Of a stretch of 6,494 bases of DNA, positions 5,158 to 6,494 are shown piece after piece (the first letter of the stretch is position 1; the number at the start of each line of letters is the position of its first letter). The stretch is from a candidate division TA06 bacterium (GTDB lineage Bacteria; Hydrothermota; DG-26; E44-bin18; JADFOU01), in assembly GCA_022562655.1 (NCBI GenBank), contig JADFOU010000114.1, forward strand, positions 1-6,494, in the 5' to 3' direction. The notes under the pieces were generated by a model, which saw nothing but the letters and a program-made list of their open reading frames with translations, did no database searches and had not been told where the DNA came from. A program made the position numbers and the translations under genes.

Positions 5158-5624
5158 AAGGGTGAGGGGGCTGAAAACGTATTGTAACTTTAATATAATT
5201 ATTGACTTATAGAAACTATCCCTTTTAGGTGACAGGTTGAAAAGTGTAGAATTCTGCCCTATATTTTAGGAGAATGGGTCATATCGCCCCGCCTCCTTGG
5301 GGAGTAGAATAGAGAAATTTATCAATAACTGGTGTTAAGAATAGATAGAAAAGAGAGGGGAGATTGGGGGAAGGAAAAGAAAATGGATATATTCGTTCTT
5401 TCGGGCAATGTCTTTGGTTTTTATCAGAATCGGGTAGATTGGGGCATTTTACCCCATTCTTTTCAGCAAGAATGAGAGAGAGCTTAGAATGGATTGAGAA
5501 GCCTGTGGGTTTATGGGAGGTAGCCACTTTTCCATGGAACTCTGACACAGTGAAGAACTCTAAAGAGGTATAAAGTCTTTACATGCAGGTCAGAATATTC
5601 AATAATTCCGAGTGGATTCTAATC
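5158..5624. other. Divergent intergenic region without a convincing gene
   Basis: This lies between the minus-strand promoter at 5142-5157 and the plus-strand promoter at 5625-5653. Short open frames of 69-89 codons on both strands lack a ribosome binding site, a recognisable family or normal composition. One hairpin, TGGGG-N7-CCCCA (5440-5456), is followed by TTCTTTT on the plus strand and could end a short transcript, but no promoter for one was found. AGAATTCT (about 5250-5257) and CTCC-TTGG-GGAG (about 5289-5302) are small palindromes at enhancer-like distance from the sigma-54 site. Their role is unknown. Confidence 0.45.
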
Positions 5625-5653
5625 TTGACTTTTGGGAAGAATCTTTGTAAAAT
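5625..5653 (+). promoter_or_regulatory. Sigma-70-type promoter of the sugar dehydrogenase gene
   Basis: TTGACT (5625-5630), a 17-base spacer and TAAAAT (5648-5653) give five of six matches at each box with optimal spacing. The predicted start near 5660 leaves a leader of about 48 bases before the ATG at 5708. The layout matches the protease promoter at 942-970, which also has TTGACT and a 17-base spacer. Confidence 0.75.
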
Positions 5654-5707
5654 GAGAGGGTCAAAAAGCGATATAAAACCTCAAAAACTAAAGAAAGAAA
5701 AGGGACA

Positions 5708-6494
5708 ATGAAAAAAGAAGGACTCTTCCTTCTCACTTTACTGGTTCTCCATCTAACTCTACTCTCCACCGCAGAACCCTACCAGGTGGAACTGGTTCTG
5801 GACAACCTCAACTTTCCCCTTGCCATGGCCTTCGCCCCGGACGGGAGGCTCTTCTATGCCGAGAAGAATACGGGGAATGTGCGGGTGGTACAGGGGGACA
5901 CCCTTTTGCCAACCCCCTGGGTGACGGTGCCCAATGTAGACCCCTTCTTTGAACGGGGACTTTTAGGGATCTGCCTCGACCCCGCTTTTGCTGACAGTCC
6001 CTATGTCTATCTCTATTACACCACCGATTCGACCACACCCCCAGAGAATCGTGTGGTGCGATACACGGATGTGGGGGGCGTGGGACAGAACCCCTTGATC
6101 CTCCTTCAGGCGCCCATCCTCACGGGTGCTCCCAACCACAATGGGGGAAACATCCACTTTGGTCCCGATGGAATGCTCTATGTCACCATTGGAGAGAATG
6201 CCAACCCTGCCTATTCCCAGGATTCTACAGTCGTCTATGGCAAGATCTTGAGGATCAATAAAGAGGACGGGTCAGCCCCAACGGACAACCCCTTTTATGG
6301 TCTCCCGGGCTGGGAGGAAAGGATCTTTGCCTGGGGCCTCCGGAACAGTTACGACTTTGACTTCGATCCCGTCACCGGAAACCTCATTGCCACAGAGAAC
6401 GGTCCTTTCTGTGACGATGAAATCAACCTCATCCTCCCCGGTGGAAATTATGGCTGGCGACCTTCCTATCCTTGCGGGGATACCAACACCAGTT
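5708..6494 (+). CDS. Secreted PQQ-dependent glucose/sorbosone dehydrogenase family protein (runs off right edge)
   Basis: The frame stays open for 262 codons to the window edge. Residues 1-22 are a signal peptide (MKKEG, a Leu-rich core, STA then EP). The rest follows the six-bladed propeller of soluble aldose sugar dehydrogenases: NFPLAMAFAPDGRLFYAEK (35-53), ERGLLGICLDPAF (82-94), PNHNGGNIHFGPDGMLYVTI (142-161), GKILRINKEDGSAPTDNPF (178-196), IFAWGLRNSYDFDFDP, then ENGPFCDDEINLILPGGNYG. His144 in the NHNGGN motif corresponds to the catalytic base of characterised members, and the DDEINL segment to a calcium/PQQ-site region. Such enzymes oxidise aldoses outside the cytoplasm with PQQ as cofactor. 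Substrate and cofactor are inferred from family; no PQQ synthesis genes are visible. The last propeller blades and any T9SS tail lie beyond the edge. The Shine-Dalgarno is weak (AAGGGA, very close to the ATG). Confidence 0.9.
   Translation, partial: MKKEGLFLLTLLVLHLTLLSTAEPYQVELVLDNLNFPLAMAFAPDGRLFYAEKNTGNVRVVQGDTLLPTPWVTVPNVDPFFERGLLGICLDPAFADSPYVYLYYTTDSTTPPENRVVRYTDVGGVGQNPLILLQAPILTGAPNHNGGNIHFGPDGMLYVTIGENANPAYSQDSTVVYGKILRINKEDGSAPTDNPFYGLPGWEERIFAWGLRNSYDFDFDPVTGNLIATENGPFCDDEINLILPGGNYGWRPSYPCGDTNTS

Noticed and set aside
5202..5230. TTGACT at 5202-5207 as a plus-strand promoter
   Set aside because: At 17-18 bases spacing the -10 positions read TTAGGT or TAGGTG, which are poor matches.
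5279..5548. 89-codon minus-strand open frame in the divergent intergenic region
   Set aside because: No ribosome binding site, no family resemblance, and an opposite-strand frame of similar length in the same place; most likely chance.

Overview
The window shows a bacterium that exports many proteins. Four substantial genes are visible and all four encode proteins with N-terminal signal peptides. Two of them end in a roughly 80-residue FlgD-Ig-like C-terminal domain (QNxPNPFRSGTTIRFSLPE ... SGIYFxRL ... RKMxLLR), the type A sorting tail of the type IX secretion system (T9SS). This tail, the IKPxSCPNPLN module, a sigma-54-type promoter and short-period intergenic repeats together suggest an uncultured member of the FCB group or a related candidate phylum (Calditrichota, KSB1, Zixibacteria or Marinimicrobia type). 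That placement is inference; the window holds no rRNA or other marker gene.

Layout: 1-901 (minus) is the N-terminal 300 residues of a secreted zinc-metalloprotease-like protein with an FTP/PepSY propeptide, running off the left edge. It has a good sigma-70-type promoter. 902-1515 is a gene-free graveyard: a hairpin-rich block, a 34-codon remnant of an NAD-dependent epimerase/dehydratase, a 7-bp-period repeat, and a strong terminator. 1516-2991 (minus) is a 491-residue secreted protein with a glutamine-amidotransferase-like N-terminal region, a Cys-rich TQGFWRR domain and a T9SS tail. 2992-3416 holds its leader, an ambiguous sigma-54-like/TATAAT promoter, and the terminator of the next gene. 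3417-5057 (minus) is a 546-residue secreted protein with a nidogen/lectin-like beta-sandwich region, an IKPxSCPNPLN module and a T9SS tail. Its promoter is a clear sigma-54 candidate. 5058-5707 is a 650-bp divergent intergenic region with no convincing gene. 5708-6494 (plus) is the N-terminal 262 residues of a secreted PQQ-type glucose/sorbosone dehydrogenase, running off the right edge, with a sigma-70-type promoter.

The genes look monocistronic: each T9SS-tailed gene has its own leader and hairpin terminator. The plausible shared theme is extracellular or surface function: a protease, two adhesin- or matrix-like surface proteins and a periplasmic or extracellular sugar oxidase. No defence, mobile or biosynthetic system could be demonstrated. 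The points most worth a second look are the promoter contrast (sigma-54-like for the T9SS-tailed genes, sigma-70-like for their neighbours), the near-identical tail segment shared by two otherwise different proteins, and the repeat-associated truncation of the epimerase gene.
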